Below, in pieces: positions 26,850 to 35,718 of a stretch of DNA of 64,000 nt. The notes beneath the pieces are model-generated. The model was not told the DNA's origin and searched no databases. It saw only the letters and a program-made list of their open reading frames with translations. Numbering within the stretch: the first letter of the stretch is position 1; each line of letters opens with the position of its first letter. Source of the stretch: an uncultured Ruminococcus sp. (GTDB taxonomy: Bacteria; Bacillota; Clostridia; Oscillospirales; Ruminococcaceae); assembly GCA_934435205.1 (NCBI GenBank), contig CAKSAK010000004.1, positions 124,001 through 188,000 on the forward strand, given 5' to 3'. The translations under genes were made by a program, and so were the position numbers.

Positions 26850-27371
26850 TTAATTTATCATGTCTGTTATCTCGTCAGATATCTCGTCAGCATTGTCAGA
26901 GATAACAAGCACCCAGTAATCTCCAGCCTGAAATATCTTTGCCGCCTGTATTTTCTTTGTTTCTTCAGGCTTGTAGTTTTCATACTGATTAAGTCTGTAG
27001 CTCAGCCTGTCTGCAAGCTGGCTTTTTGCACTGCTTCCGTCAGCCATTTTGAGCATTGATATCTCGTCAGCATAATTGCCGTCAGAGGAGTAAAGTATTC
27101 CTCCGTCGCTGAGCTTGTCAGCTTCTATGCCATAAAGCTTTTCGGTATTCTTTGTGAAGCTGTCCTCACCGTAAAAAGTCGAAGCGTCCATGTGGTCGCC
27201 CTCTATTGCCGAAAGGATATCCTTTGCAGTTTTACCGCTGTCTGCCGTAGATGTAACAGCACTTTCGGAAGCCTCAGACGAAATGGCGTTGTCCGCTCCG
27301 CATGATGTCATTGAAAGCGTGGTAAGAACTGTAAGTGCAGATGTTATCACGCAAAGTACTCTAAGAAACAT
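26850..27371 (-). CDS. DUF4358-like lipoprotein
   Basis: A 173-residue lipoprotein with lipobox LSMTSC (C24), a short low-complexity linker and a compact domain whose end (YWVLVISDNADEI) resembles DUF4358 proteins of gut Clostridia. Function unknown. It is first in a two-gene lipoprotein operon with its own promoter. Confidence 0.75.
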   Translation of the reverse strand: MFLRVLCVITSALTVLTTLSMTSCGADNAISSEASESAVTSTADSGKTAKDILSAIEGDHMDASTFYGEDSFTKNTEKLYGIEADKLSDGGILYSSDGNYADEISMLKMADGSSAKSQLADRLSYRLNQYENYKPEETKKIQAAKIFQAGDYWVLVISDNADEISDEITDMIN

Positions 27372-27411
27372 ATCTTTCCCCTTTCTCTGTCAGCCTTTCC
27401 TGACGACTTAA

Positions 27412-27440
27412 ATTATAGCACTTTTGCAAGCTGGTTTCAA
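27412..27440 (-). promoter_or_regulatory. Promoter of the lipoprotein operon
   Basis: Minus strand TTGAAA (27435-27440), 17 bp, TATAAT (27412-27417). Confidence 0.8.
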
Positions 27441-27470
27441 TGGATTTAAGAAATTCATAAGAAAAATACC

Positions 27471-27504
27471 ATAAAAAATATCCGCCCTGTCAAAAGGCGG
27501 ATAT
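27471..27504 (-). terminator. Terminator of the pyrimidine operon
   Basis: ATATCCGCC/GGCGGATAT stem (27478-27486 with 27496-27504) followed on the minus strand by TTTTTT, 12 bases after the pyrD stop. Confidence 0.88.
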
Positions 27505-27516
27505 TTTACTATGTTA

Positions 27517-28428
27517 TTACCAAGGCTTAACAGTGCCGACTATCTCAGAGATGTTGTTTATGCCGTTGTCCTCGCAGAATTTCTGCATACCCTCGGCTAT
27601 CTTCACAGGTGCATAAGGGTCAGCAAATATTGCCGCACCTACCTGAACAGCTCCTGCTCCAGCCATCATCATTTCAATGGCGTCCTCCCATGTAGCGATA
27701 CCGCCCATGCCCATGACCGGTATCTTTACAGCGTTTGCCACCTGCCATACCATTCTTACTGCAACAGGGAACACCGCAGGGCCAGAAAGTCCGCCCACGT
27801 TGTTTTTCAGTATCGGACGGCGTGTCTTTATGTCGATTCTCATACCGAGAAGTGTGTTTATAAGTGAAACAGCGTCAGCACCGTTTGCTTCAACAGACTT
27901 TGCAATGTCCACAATGCTCGTAACGTTCGGCGAAAGCTTTACCATAAGAGGCTTTTCTGTAACGTCCTTTACAGCCTTTGTTACCGCACCTGCCACGTTG
28001 CAGTCAGTGCCGAAAGCCGCTCCGCCCTGTTTTACGTTCGGGCAGGATATGTTGAGCTCTATCATGTCAACAGCCGTGCCGTTGAGCTTTTCTGCAAGCT
28101 CTGCACATTCTTCAATGGTAGAACCTGCTATGTTTGCGATTATCCTTGTGTCCTTTGTCACAAGATTAGGTAGCTCATAGTTTATGAACTTGTCAACGCC
28201 GCCGTTTTGAAGTCCAACAGAATTGAGCATACCGCTTGGAGTTTCCGCAACTCTCGGGCCTGGGTTGCCCTCACGGCGGTGAAGCGTAGTGCCTTTTACG
28301 GATATTCCGCCCAGCTTTGAAAGGGGATAGAACTGCTCGTACTCTCTGCCGTAGCCAAATGTTCCGCTTGCAGGGATAACAGGGTTTTTGAACTCAACTC
28401 CGCAGAAATTCACATTTATCCTATTCAT
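27517..28428 (-). CDS. pyrD: Dihydroorotate dehydrogenase B, catalytic subunit
   Basis: A 303-residue FMN-dependent TIM barrel oxidising dihydroorotate to orotate. Class 1B features: NPVIPASGTFGYG at the N-terminus, NISCPNVKQGG with the active-site Cys, KLSPNV and the FMN phosphate loop GMGGI. It pairs with PyrK, whose gene it overlaps by 8 bases (the start lies inside the pyrK stop region), so expression is coupled. Last gene of pyrC-pyrF-lipoprotein-pyrK-pyrD. Confidence 0.95.
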   Translation of the reverse strand: MNRINVNFCGVEFKNPVIPASGTFGYGREYEQFYPLSKLGGISVKGTTLHRREGNPGPRVAETPSGMLNSVGLQNGGVDKFINYELPNLVTKDTRIIANIAGSTIEECAELAEKLNGTAVDMIELNISCPNVKQGGAAFGTDCNVAGAVTKAVKDVTEKPLMVKLSPNVTSIVDIAKSVEANGADAVSLINTLLGMRIDIKTRRPILKNNVGGLSGPAVFPVAVRMVWQVANAVKIPVMGMGGIATWEDAIEMMMAGAGAVQVGAAIFADPYAPVKIAEGMQKFCEDNGINNISEIVGTVKPW

Positions 28429-29194
28429 CGAACACTACCTCCTCGCTGTCGAATACAGGACCGTCCTTGCAAACGTGAGAATTGAACTCCTGACCGTCCT
28501 TGACAGTGCGGCATACGCATACAAGACACGCACCCACGCCGCAAGCCATTCTCTGCTCAAGAGATACCTGACAGTAAATGCCGTTTTCCTCACATATCTT
28601 CGTGATATTTTTCAGCATTATCATTGGACCGCAGGCATAAACGATATCAGGCTTTTCGCTTTTAAGCACGTCAAGAAGTGCGTCAGTAACAAAGCCCTTT
28701 CTTCCTGCTGAACCGTCGTCAGTGCAAAGCTTGACGTCACAGCCCATGGCCTTGAAGTCCTCCTGCAAAATGACCGCCGCAGCGTTTCTGAAACCGCTTA
28801 TAACAGTAGCGTTCTCGCCGTATTCCTTTGCAATTCCCACCATTGGAGGCGTGCCTATGCCACCGCCGATACAGACAGCTTTCTTGCCCTTTTCAAGCAC
28901 CTTGAAGCCGTTACCCAGCGGTGCGATAATGTCAACAAGGTCGCCCTTGTTAAGCTCGCTTATCTTGTCAGTGCCGTGACCTCTTACCTCAAAAACAAGG
29001 CGGATAGTACCCTTGTCCTTGTTGATATCGCAAATAGAGATAGGTCTGCGGAGGAAAAAGCCCTCTGCCTGCACCTGTGCAAACTGTCCTGCCTTTGCCG
29101 CCTTTGCAATGTGCGGACAGTATATCTCAATGTCAAAAATTCCTTTTGCAAGGGTCTTTTTTGAAACTATTGGGTATTTACCCTGCTTGTACAT
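28421..29194 (-). CDS. pyrK: Dihydroorotate dehydrogenase B, electron transfer subunit
   Basis: A 257-residue flavoprotein passing electrons from PyrD to NAD+. It shows the FAD-binding RRPISICD, the NAD-binding GGGIGTPP and, near the C-terminus, the 2Fe-2S cysteines in ACGVGACLVCVC with a later Cys in HVCKDGPVF. GGGAGG precedes the ATG. Confidence 0.95.
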   Translation of the reverse strand: MYKQGKYPIVSKKTLAKGIFDIEIYCPHIAKAAKAGQFAQVQAEGFFLRRPISICDINKDKGTIRLVFEVRGHGTDKISELNKGDLVDIIAPLGNGFKVLEKGKKAVCIGGGIGTPPMVGIAKEYGENATVISGFRNAAAVILQEDFKAMGCDVKLCTDDGSAGRKGFVTDALLDVLKSEKPDIVYACGPMIMLKNITKICEENGIYCQVSLEQRMACGVGACLVCVCRTVKDGQEFNSHVCKDGPVFDSEEVVFDE

Positions 29195-29211
29195 TAAAAA
29201 TCCTCCCTGTA

Positions 29212-29694
29212 TTAGTTCTTTACTTCATTTGGAGCGTTCACTGCATCAAAAACGAGAGTGACCGAGTTTTCATTATCAGTATAAGTAAGCTTCAGCGTGT
29301 AAGCGTCAGCAAAATAGCCTATCTCCTGCCGTTTGGACATATTCTCCCACCCTGCAGGGGGCGCAAAATCCACTCCGCTGTCATCAACAAAGATAAGATC
29401 AATATCGTCATCGTCCATTTCGATAGTGCCTTTTAAGCAGGGGTTGCCTGCTTCTGCGTCATACATGAGATAATTGCCGTCCGAATAGATATCAAGGCTG
29501 AGATATCCCGAATAAAGCTCGCTGTTATCAAGGGGCGTTTCACGGCATTTCCACTCGCCCACAATGCTTGCAGGCACAGCGCTTTGCTCCTGCTGACTTT
29601 CCGTCAAAGAGCTTGTATCTTCACTCTTTGCGCAGGAGCATAAAAGCAAAGCTCCCACCGCCGCTGTAAACAATATAACGCCCTTTGCTGTCAT
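29212..29694 (-). CDS. Small lipoprotein of unknown function inside the pyr operon
   Basis: A 160-residue protein with an atypical lipobox (LLLCSC, C21 lipidated), a Ser/Gln-rich linker and a lipocalin-like beta domain that starts VGEWKCRETPLDNSELYSG and ends KLTYTDNENSVTLVF. AAAGGAG precedes the ATG. It sits between pyrF and pyrK with gaps of 21 and 17 bases and is clearly part of that transcript. No pyrimidine role is known to me; the domain resembles the unknown protein at 32134-32613. Confidence 0.7.
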   Translation of the reverse strand: MTAKGVILFTAAVGALLLCSCAKSEDTSSLTESQQEQSAVPASIVGEWKCRETPLDNSELYSGYLSLDIYSDGNYLMYDAEAGNPCLKGTIEMDDDDIDLIFVDDSGVDFAPPAGWENMSKRQEIGYFADAYTLKLTYTDNENSVTLVFDAVNAPNEVKN

Positions 29695-29715
29695 ACTCAG
29701 TCACTCCTTTAGTGT

Positions 29716-30651
29716 TTATTCAAGTGTGATCTTTGGCAGATATGAGATTATATCCTCTTTCATTCTGATAACTTCACGTCTTGCAGCCTTTGCAAAATCA
29801 TGCTCGTCACAGTTATCCTCTTTCTTGTATGCACACATTACGCCACGGGAGGAGTTTACGATAGCACCCAGACCGTGATCGTCAAATGCCTTTGATACGC
29901 CCTCTGCACCGCCGCCCTGTGCGCCGTAGCCCGGTACAAGGAAGAATGTGTGCGGCAGAGCCTTTCTCATTTCAGCAAGCTGTTCAGGATAAGTTGCGCC
30001 AACAACTGCGCCAACGCCGCTGTAGCCATACTTGCCCATAACGTCCTTGCCCCACAGCTCGCACATTGAGCCCATTGTAGCATAAACTGTCTTGTTGCCT
30101 ATCATAAGATCCTGAAGCTCTCCGCTTGACTTGTTTGAAGTCTTTACCAAAACGAAAATGCCCTTGTCATACTTTCTGCACTGGTCAAGAAGCGGGTTTA
30201 TACCGTCTGAGCCGAGATATCCGTTTACAGTGAGAGCGTCTGCACCGAAAGCCTCCACAAGCTCACCGCCAACGTCAGTAAGACCAAGATGTGCGGTAGC
30301 GTAAGCTTCCATAGTTGCGCCGATATCGTTTCTCTTGCCGTCTGTCATGACGAACATACCTTTTTCCTTTGCATACTGTATAGTCTTGTAAAGGGTCTTT
30401 ACTCCCTCGTAGCCGTACATTTCATAGTATGCAGCCTGTGGCTTGATAGCAGGGCAGATATCGTGTATCTCGTCGATTATAGTCTTGTTGAACTCCCATA
30501 TAGCCTTAGCCGCACCCTTGAGAGTCTTGCCATATTTCTTGAACTTCTTTTCCTTGATGTATTCAGGAACATAGTCAAGCTTTGGGTCAAGTCCCACTAC
30601 TGACGGGTTCTGTGTCTTTACGATATTTTCAATAAGTCTGTCAAATGCCAT
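29716..30651 (-). CDS. pyrF: Orotidine 5'-phosphate decarboxylase, long type
   Basis: A 311-residue enzyme making UMP from OMP, belonging to the longer (type 2) subgroup. It has VGLDPKLDYVP near the N-terminus, the catalytic DGKRNDIG motif and the phosphate loop PGYGAQGG. Ribosome site GAAAGGAAG. Second gene of the operon, 28 bases after pyrC. Confidence 0.94.
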   Translation of the reverse strand: MAFDRLIENIVKTQNPSVVGLDPKLDYVPEYIKEKKFKKYGKTLKGAAKAIWEFNKTIIDEIHDICPAIKPQAAYYEMYGYEGVKTLYKTIQYAKEKGMFVMTDGKRNDIGATMEAYATAHLGLTDVGGELVEAFGADALTVNGYLGSDGINPLLDQCRKYDKGIFVLVKTSNKSSGELQDLMIGNKTVYATMGSMCELWGKDVMGKYGYSGVGAVVGATYPEQLAEMRKALPHTFFLVPGYGAQGGGAEGVSKAFDDHGLGAIVNSSRGVMCAYKKEDNCDEHDFAKAARREVIRMKEDIISYLPKITLE

Positions 30652-30679
30652 TTTTTATCTTCCTTTCGGATATTATATT

Positions 30680-31948
30680 TTAAAGCTCAAAAACGAGCTT
30701 TCCTCTGCATATTGTATACATTACCTTGCCTTTGAGCCTTGTGCCTTTGAATACGCTGTTTTTGCTCTTTGAATTAAGCTCCGCTGGGATAACTTCCCAT
30801 TCATAGTCAGGGTCAAAGATACAAAGGTCGCACCTTTCGCCAACTGCTATCTTGATAGGCTCAAGCCCCATTATCTTTCTCGGATTTACCGACATTATCT
30901 CGGCTATCTTGTCAAGACCGCACTTGCCGCTGTGATAAAGCTTTGTGAGCGTAGCCGCAAGGGAAGTTTCAAGTCCAACAACGCCGTTCGGTGCTTTCTC
31001 AAAGTCAGCCTTTTCCTCTGCGGAGTGTGGAGCGTGGTCGGTGATGATGCAGTCGATAGTGCCGTCAAGAACAGCTTCCTCAACAGCCGCCCTGTCTTCC
31101 TCAGTTCTAAGGGGAGGCGACATTCTGAAATCAGCGTCACGAGCTAAAAGCTTTTCGTCTGTGAATGTGAAATAGTGCGGCGCAGTTTCACAGGTGACTT
31201 TAACGCCGTCCTTTTTAGCCGCTCTTATAATGTTCACAGAGCCTTTCGTTGAAACGTGACAAATGTGAACTCTCGCATTACAGCTCATTGCAAGGCATAT
31301 CTCACGGGCTGTGATATAGTCCTCAGAAGCTCTGTCCATGCCTTTTACGCCAAGCTTCTCGGATATCTCGCCCTTGTTGATGATACCACCATTTATTATC
31401 TTCAAGTCCTCGCAGTGAGAAGTAACGATAAGACCGTTCTCGTTAGTCTTTTCGATAGCCTGACGCATAAGCTCAGCGTTTTCAACAGGTCTGCCGTCAT
31501 CTGAAATGGCAGTAACGCCTGCGGCTTTGAGTGCGTCATAGTTGCAAAGCTCCTGACCTTTCATGCCCTTTGTAACGCAGGCGATAGGGAAAACGTCGAT
31601 ACCTGTTTTCTTTGCCTTTTCAAAAACGTATTTCACGCCCTCAGGGGAGTCGATAGGCGGCTTTGTGTTCGGCATACAAGCAACACCTGTGAAACCGCCT
31701 GCCTTTGCGGCGTTCGCACCTGTGATGATATCCTCCTTGTAGGTAAGACCTGGGTCACGGAAGTGAACGTGCATATCGAAAAGCCCGGGCAATGCACAAA
31801 GCTTGCCCTTTGCGTCTATAACTCTCTGAGCAGGCTCGTCAGTTTTTCCAAGGCTGACTATCTTTCCGCCGTCAATGCCTATGTCTGTTATGCCGTCAAG
31901 CCCTGTCTGCGGGTCGCAGGCACGGATATTTTTGATCAGTAGCTCCAT
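30680..31948 (-). CDS. pyrC: Dihydroorotase
   Basis: A 422-residue zinc amidohydrolase cyclising carbamoyl-aspartate to dihydroorotate. It has the metal-binding HVHFRDPG, ACMPNTKPP, SHCED, HICHVST and the catalytic TDHAPH. The start is ATG 31948 after AAGGAG; a longer in-frame start at 32011 adds 21 residues that run through a palindrome. First gene of the operon. No PyrR binding leader is visible upstream, and no clear promoter hexamers. Confidence 0.95.
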   Translation of the reverse strand: MELLIKNIRACDPQTGLDGITDIGIDGGKIVSLGKTDEPAQRVIDAKGKLCALPGLFDMHVHFRDPGLTYKEDIITGANAAKAGGFTGVACMPNTKPPIDSPEGVKYVFEKAKKTGIDVFPIACVTKGMKGQELCNYDALKAAGVTAISDDGRPVENAELMRQAIEKTNENGLIVTSHCEDLKIINGGIINKGEISEKLGVKGMDRASEDYITAREICLAMSCNARVHICHVSTKGSVNIIRAAKKDGVKVTCETAPHYFTFTDEKLLARDADFRMSPPLRTEEDRAAVEEAVLDGTIDCIITDHAPHSAEEKADFEKAPNGVVGLETSLAATLTKLYHSGKCGLDKIAEIMSVNPRKIMGLEPIKIAVGERCDLCIFDPDYEWEVIPAELNSKSKNSVFKGTRLKGKVMYTICRGKLVFEL

Positions 31949-31988
31949 TTTTACTCCTTTTTTATCATAATCAAGTCTTTGCTGCACA

Positions 31989-32006
31989 GCAGGGACGTGC
32001 CCCTGC
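31989..32006. repeat. Short palindromic intergenic element
   Basis: GCAGGGACGTGCCCCTGC, near-perfect palindrome upstream of pyrC. It belongs to the same style of GGGG...CCCCTAC/CTGC elements found at 45141, 53156, 53211 and 56911. Confidence 0.5.
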
Positions 32007-32084
32007 ACCAATTTACGCCTTTCATTTGTGAAAACAATCCATTTTGTTTCCGCTCATATAGCATGATTATTTCACAATATCATA

Positions 32085-32120
32085 CAAAAGCTGCGGCTAA
32101 ACATATCGTTCAGCCGTAGC
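32085..32120 (-). terminator. Terminator of the manA-ilvD operon
   Basis: GCTACGGCT/AGCCGCAGC stem followed on the minus strand by TTTTG, 14 bases after the stop of the last gene. Confidence 0.75.
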
Positions 32121-32133
32121 CCTTGAAAATTCG

Positions 32134-32613
32134 TTATTTGCCGTCGTAGAATGAGCCTTCGGAGTCTTTTCTCTCGCAAGAGTAAACTCCGTCAGAGTTC
32201 TGGAAAATGAACTTGCAGGTAGCGACCTTGTCGCCCTCGTCCTCAGACGGTACAGAAAGGTTTTTGTATGAAATAGTCGAGAAGAACTTCATTCTCAGAC
32301 CGATATCAACAGTTGTATCTCTCTCAGAAGGATTTACAAGAAGCTGTATCTTTCCGCTTCCCTCGTCCTCCTGAATCTTAAACCAGCCCTTTGCGATAAC
32401 TGAGCTGTCATCAGCGTGAGTGATAGTGAAATCGCCCTCGTCAGAGAACTCAAAAGTGATGTTTGCGTCCTTATCTGTCCATGTTCCAGAGATAAGCTCT
32501 CTTGAATCGCCAGATCTTGATGGCTGATTGAATACATATGTGCAGATGAAAACACCTACTACTACAAGAACTACAAAGAGTATTCCAAGCAAGCCTGAAA
32601 TGAATTTTTTCAT
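32134..32613 (-). CDS. Unknown membrane-anchored protein with lipocalin-like domain
   Basis: A 159-residue protein with one N-terminal membrane helix (5-30), then an extracytoplasmic beta-rich domain starting LISGTWTDKDANITFEFSDE, a pattern seen in small secreted lipocalin-like domains of gut Firmicutes. Function unknown. It follows ilvD by 39 bases, last gene before a terminator. Confidence 0.7.
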   Translation of the reverse strand: MKKFISGLLGILFVVLVVVGVFICTYVFNQPSRSGDSRELISGTWTDKDANITFEFSDEGDFTITHADDSSVIAKGWFKIQEDEGSGKIQLLVNPSERDTTVDIGLRMKFFSTISYKNLSVPSEDEGDKVATCKFIFQNSDGVYSCERKDSEGSFYDGK

Positions 32614-32652
32614 ATTATTCCGCCTTTCTCCCTTATTATTTTGTGTCGGATA

Positions 32653-34320
32653 TTAGTCCTTTATCTGAAGTATAGCACCTCTGTTTGCAGAAGTTACAAG
32701 TGAAGCGTATCTTGCAAGATAGCCTGTTGTTACCTTTGGCTGTCTTGGCTTCCAGTTCTTTCTTCTTTCAGCAAGCTCCTCGTCAGATACCTTAAGTGTG
32801 ATAGAGCAGTTGTCGATGTCAATTGCTATCATGTCGCCCTCTTCAACAAGTGCGATAGGACCGCCTACGGCTGCCTCAGGTGAAACATGACCGATAGAAG
32901 CACCTCTTGAAGCACCGCTGAAACGTCCGTCAGTGATAAGTGCAACAGTTGAGCCAAGACCCATGCCTGCGATAGCAGATGTAGGATTGAGCATCTCTCT
33001 CATTCCAGGACCGCCCTTAGGGCCTTCATAACGGATAACTACAACGTCGCCCTCAACTATCTTTCCGCCTCTGATTGCGGCGATAGCGTCCTCTTCGCAA
33101 TCGAATACTCTCGCAGGACCTTCGTGGGCAAGCATTTCAGGCGCAACGGCTGAACGCTTAACAACGCAGGTGTCAGGAGCAAGATTTCCTCTGAGAACTG
33201 CGATTCCGCCTGTCTGTGAGTATGGATTGTCGATAGGTCTGATTATCTCAGGATTTTTGTTTACAATGCCGCTGATGTTTTCACCGACAGTTTTGCCTGT
33301 GCAGGTCATGCAGTCAGTGTTGATAAGGTTTTTCTTGTTAAGCTCGCCGAGAACTGCATAAACGCCGCCTGCCTCGTTGAGGTCTTCCATATATGTGTGA
33401 CCGGCAGGAGCAAGGTGACAAAGGTTAGGCGTTCTCTTTGATATCTCGTTTACAAAGTCAAGGTCAAGCTCGATTCCGCACTCATGAGCGATAGCAGGCA
33501 GGTGAAGCATTGAGTTTGTTGAACAGCCAAGCGCCATATCAGCGGTGATAGCGTTGATGAAAGCGTCCTTTGTCATGATATCTCTTGGTCTGATATTATT
33601 CTTGTAAAGTTCCATTACCTGCATACCGGCGTGCTTTGCAAGCTTGAGTCTTTCAGAATATACAGCAGGGATAGTGCCGTTTCCTCTAAGACCCATGCCG
33701 AGAACTTCTGTGAGGCAGTTCATAGAGTTTGCAGTGTACATACCTGAACAGCTTCCGCAAGTCGGACAGGCTTTGTTCTCGAATTCCTCAACATCGTCAA
33801 GAGTGAACTTGCCTGCGTTGTAAGTACCAACAGCCTCGAACATACTTGAAAGGGAAGTCTTTTTGCCCTTAACGTGACCAGCCAGCATTGGGCCGCCTGA
33901 TACGAAAATAGTAGGAACGTTTACTCTTGCGGCTGCCATGAGCAGACCAGGAACGTTCTTGTCGCAGTTTGGTATCATAACAAGAGCGTCAAAGTGATGA
34001 GCCAAAGCCATGCACTCTGTTGAGTCAGCGATAAGGTCACGGGTAACGAGAGAATATTTCATTCCCATGTGACCCATAGCGATACCGTCGCAAACAGCGA
34101 TAGCAGGGAATACAACAGGTGTTCCGCCTGCCATTGCAACGCCCATTTTAACAGCCTCAACTATCTTGTCAATGTTCATGTGACCAGGAACTATCTCATT
34201 GTATGAAGATACGATACCAACGAGAGGTCTGTCCATTTCTTCCTTTGTCATGCCAAGAGCATTGAAAAGTGATCTCTGCGGAGCTTTGTCAACTCCGTCA
34301 CAAAAATAATTACACGCCAT
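32653..34320 (-). CDS. ilvD: Dihydroxy-acid dehydratase
   Basis: A 555-residue Fe-S dehydratase of branched-chain amino acid synthesis. It has the cluster ligands in NCDKNVPG and CPTCGSCSGMYTANS and the C-terminal GRFSGASRG. No other ilv or leu gene is nearby and no T-box leader is seen; the gene is embedded in an operon with manA and glucokinase. Confidence 0.96.
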   Translation of the reverse strand: MACNYFCDGVDKAPQRSLFNALGMTKEEMDRPLVGIVSSYNEIVPGHMNIDKIVEAVKMGVAMAGGTPVVFPAIAVCDGIAMGHMGMKYSLVTRDLIADSTECMALAHHFDALVMIPNCDKNVPGLLMAAARVNVPTIFVSGGPMLAGHVKGKKTSLSSMFEAVGTYNAGKFTLDDVEEFENKACPTCGSCSGMYTANSMNCLTEVLGMGLRGNGTIPAVYSERLKLAKHAGMQVMELYKNNIRPRDIMTKDAFINAITADMALGCSTNSMLHLPAIAHECGIELDLDFVNEISKRTPNLCHLAPAGHTYMEDLNEAGGVYAVLGELNKKNLINTDCMTCTGKTVGENISGIVNKNPEIIRPIDNPYSQTGGIAVLRGNLAPDTCVVKRSAVAPEMLAHEGPARVFDCEEDAIAAIRGGKIVEGDVVVIRYEGPKGGPGMREMLNPTSAIAGMGLGSTVALITDGRFSGASRGASIGHVSPEAAVGGPIALVEEGDMIAIDIDNCSITLKVSDEELAERRKNWKPRQPKVTTGYLARYASLVTSANRGAILQIKD

Positions 34321-34361
34321 TTTTTTTACCTCTTTTGAAAAATATATTACTGAGAGCGGTA

Positions 34362-34880
34362 TTATTCTCCGTCCTCATTTTCTTTTGTTTCAGTCTCGTC
34401 TGAGCTTTCCTCTGTCGCTGCAGGGTGCAGACGCTTTCTTACGCCGTATGCAGAGCAGTATTCGCAAACGATATCAAGCGCTGAGAATATGATAAGCATA
34501 AAATTCATTGAGAAGATACCTGTCACAAGCACGAATACCGCAGGGATAATGAAAAGCGGTATGCCAGTGCCGTAAAGATCTTCAAAGTGATTGCCTTTTT
34601 TATACTGCCTTATCCAAAGCACCCAGTAAAGTGCGATAACGAGCAGTGCAACAACAGCCCATATTACGAAAAGCAGCTTGCTTGAAAAGCCTACCTTATA
34701 ATCTCCGATAGCAAGGCACATATAGCCTATACAGCCAAATCTTCCCACGCACTTTGCGATAAAGACGATAATGTTCTCGTCCTCAAGCTCAGGCTTGTCA
34801 GCAGGTGTCTTGAAGCAGGCTGCTATCACAGGTATCAGCAAAAGCAAAGTAGGTATAAAACCTATTATACTGAACTTCAT
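34362..34880 (-). CDS. Unknown four-helix membrane protein
   Basis: A 172-residue protein with about four membrane segments (near 5-23, 45-62, 70-90 and 108-135) and an acidic Glu/Asp/Ser C-terminal tail. AAGGAGG precedes the ATG. Not recognised. Part of the manA-ilvD transcript. Confidence 0.7.
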   Translation of the reverse strand: MKFSIIGFIPTLLLLIPVIAACFKTPADKPELEDENIIVFIAKCVGRFGCIGYMCLAIGDYKVGFSSKLLFVIWAVVALLVIALYWVLWIRQYKKGNHFEDLYGTGIPLFIIPAVFVLVTGIFSMNFMLIIFSALDIVCEYCSAYGVRKRLHPAATEESSDETETKENEDGE

Positions 34881-34894
34881 TTCGTTTGTCCTCC

Positions 34895-35689
34895 TTATCG
34901 GAACGGTCTATCCTTAACTTCTATTATTTCTTTTTGGATAGTGCGGACTGCTTCATCAACAGCCGCCATAAGCTTTTTCTCAAGTGGTGTGCCAAAAGAA
35001 TCGCTGTTATAGCTTACGCCAAACTGACACTTGAGATCACAATGCTCGTAGAGCGGACAATAATAGAAATAAGTCGCCCTGCCTCTGTCCTCGACCTTTG
35101 CCTTGAAGCACACATATGGACCCATATCATTAACAGGCAGATACATCAATGCGTCATCAGGCACGCCGCCATTTTCCACCTTTTTGATAAGTTCATATAT
35201 CTTGTTATCCGGTGCGTCAACAACGCCAAATAGCGGAGTGTTATCATCGGAATAGCCCGAATCATAATCATCATCGTTAATGTTCGGAAGGTAGGACGCT
35301 ATATAGCAGATATCGCCGTCCGTGTCAAGAAAATCGCCGCTTAGATCAAATGTGACCTTCGTTCTTATCTCGCCATCCTCGCCGTCATATATCTCAAAAT
35401 CCACTTTTCTTGAAGGCTTTGCAGGAACGTTTCCCGTGGCAAGCACTTCCGGTGAAGTGTGGTATGTCGGTCTTGTATAAGCACAATTGCTTCTCTTGCT
35501 TGAACTTGTGCTTGCAGTGCTTGGCTTGCTTGAAGCTGTGGTGCTTGAAGAGCCGTTTATAGCCTCGTTCTTCTTGTCCATAGCCTGATTGAACAGGTCT
35601 TTAAGTCCTGTCTGACCATTGCCGTTCTTTGCCGCAGCGTTGTCTATTGCGTCAACCGCACCCTTTAAAAGCTTATCAAATAATCCCAT
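34895..35689 (-). CDS. Unknown cytoplasmic protein with Ser/Thr linker
   Basis: A 264-residue protein: an N-terminal amphipathic helix (MGLFDKLLKGAVDAIDNAA, similar in style to small shock or YtxH-like proteins), a Ser/Thr linker (48-66) and a C-terminal domain with conserved-looking FEIYDGEDGEIRTKVTFDL and FYYCPLYEHCDLKCQFG (four Cys). No signal peptide. Not recognised. Confidence 0.65.
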   Translation of the reverse strand: MGLFDKLLKGAVDAIDNAAAKNGNGQTGLKDLFNQAMDKKNEAINGSSSTTASSKPSTASTSSSKRSNCAYTRPTYHTSPEVLATGNVPAKPSRKVDFEIYDGEDGEIRTKVTFDLSGDFLDTDGDICYIASYLPNINDDDYDSGYSDDNTPLFGVVDAPDNKIYELIKKVENGGVPDDALMYLPVNDMGPYVCFKAKVEDRGRATYFYYCPLYEHCDLKCQFGVSYNSDSFGTPLEKKLMAAVDEAVRTIQKEIIEVKDRPFR

Positions 35690-35718
35690 TGTAGTTGCCC
35701 CTTTTCTTTTTTTGTTAT

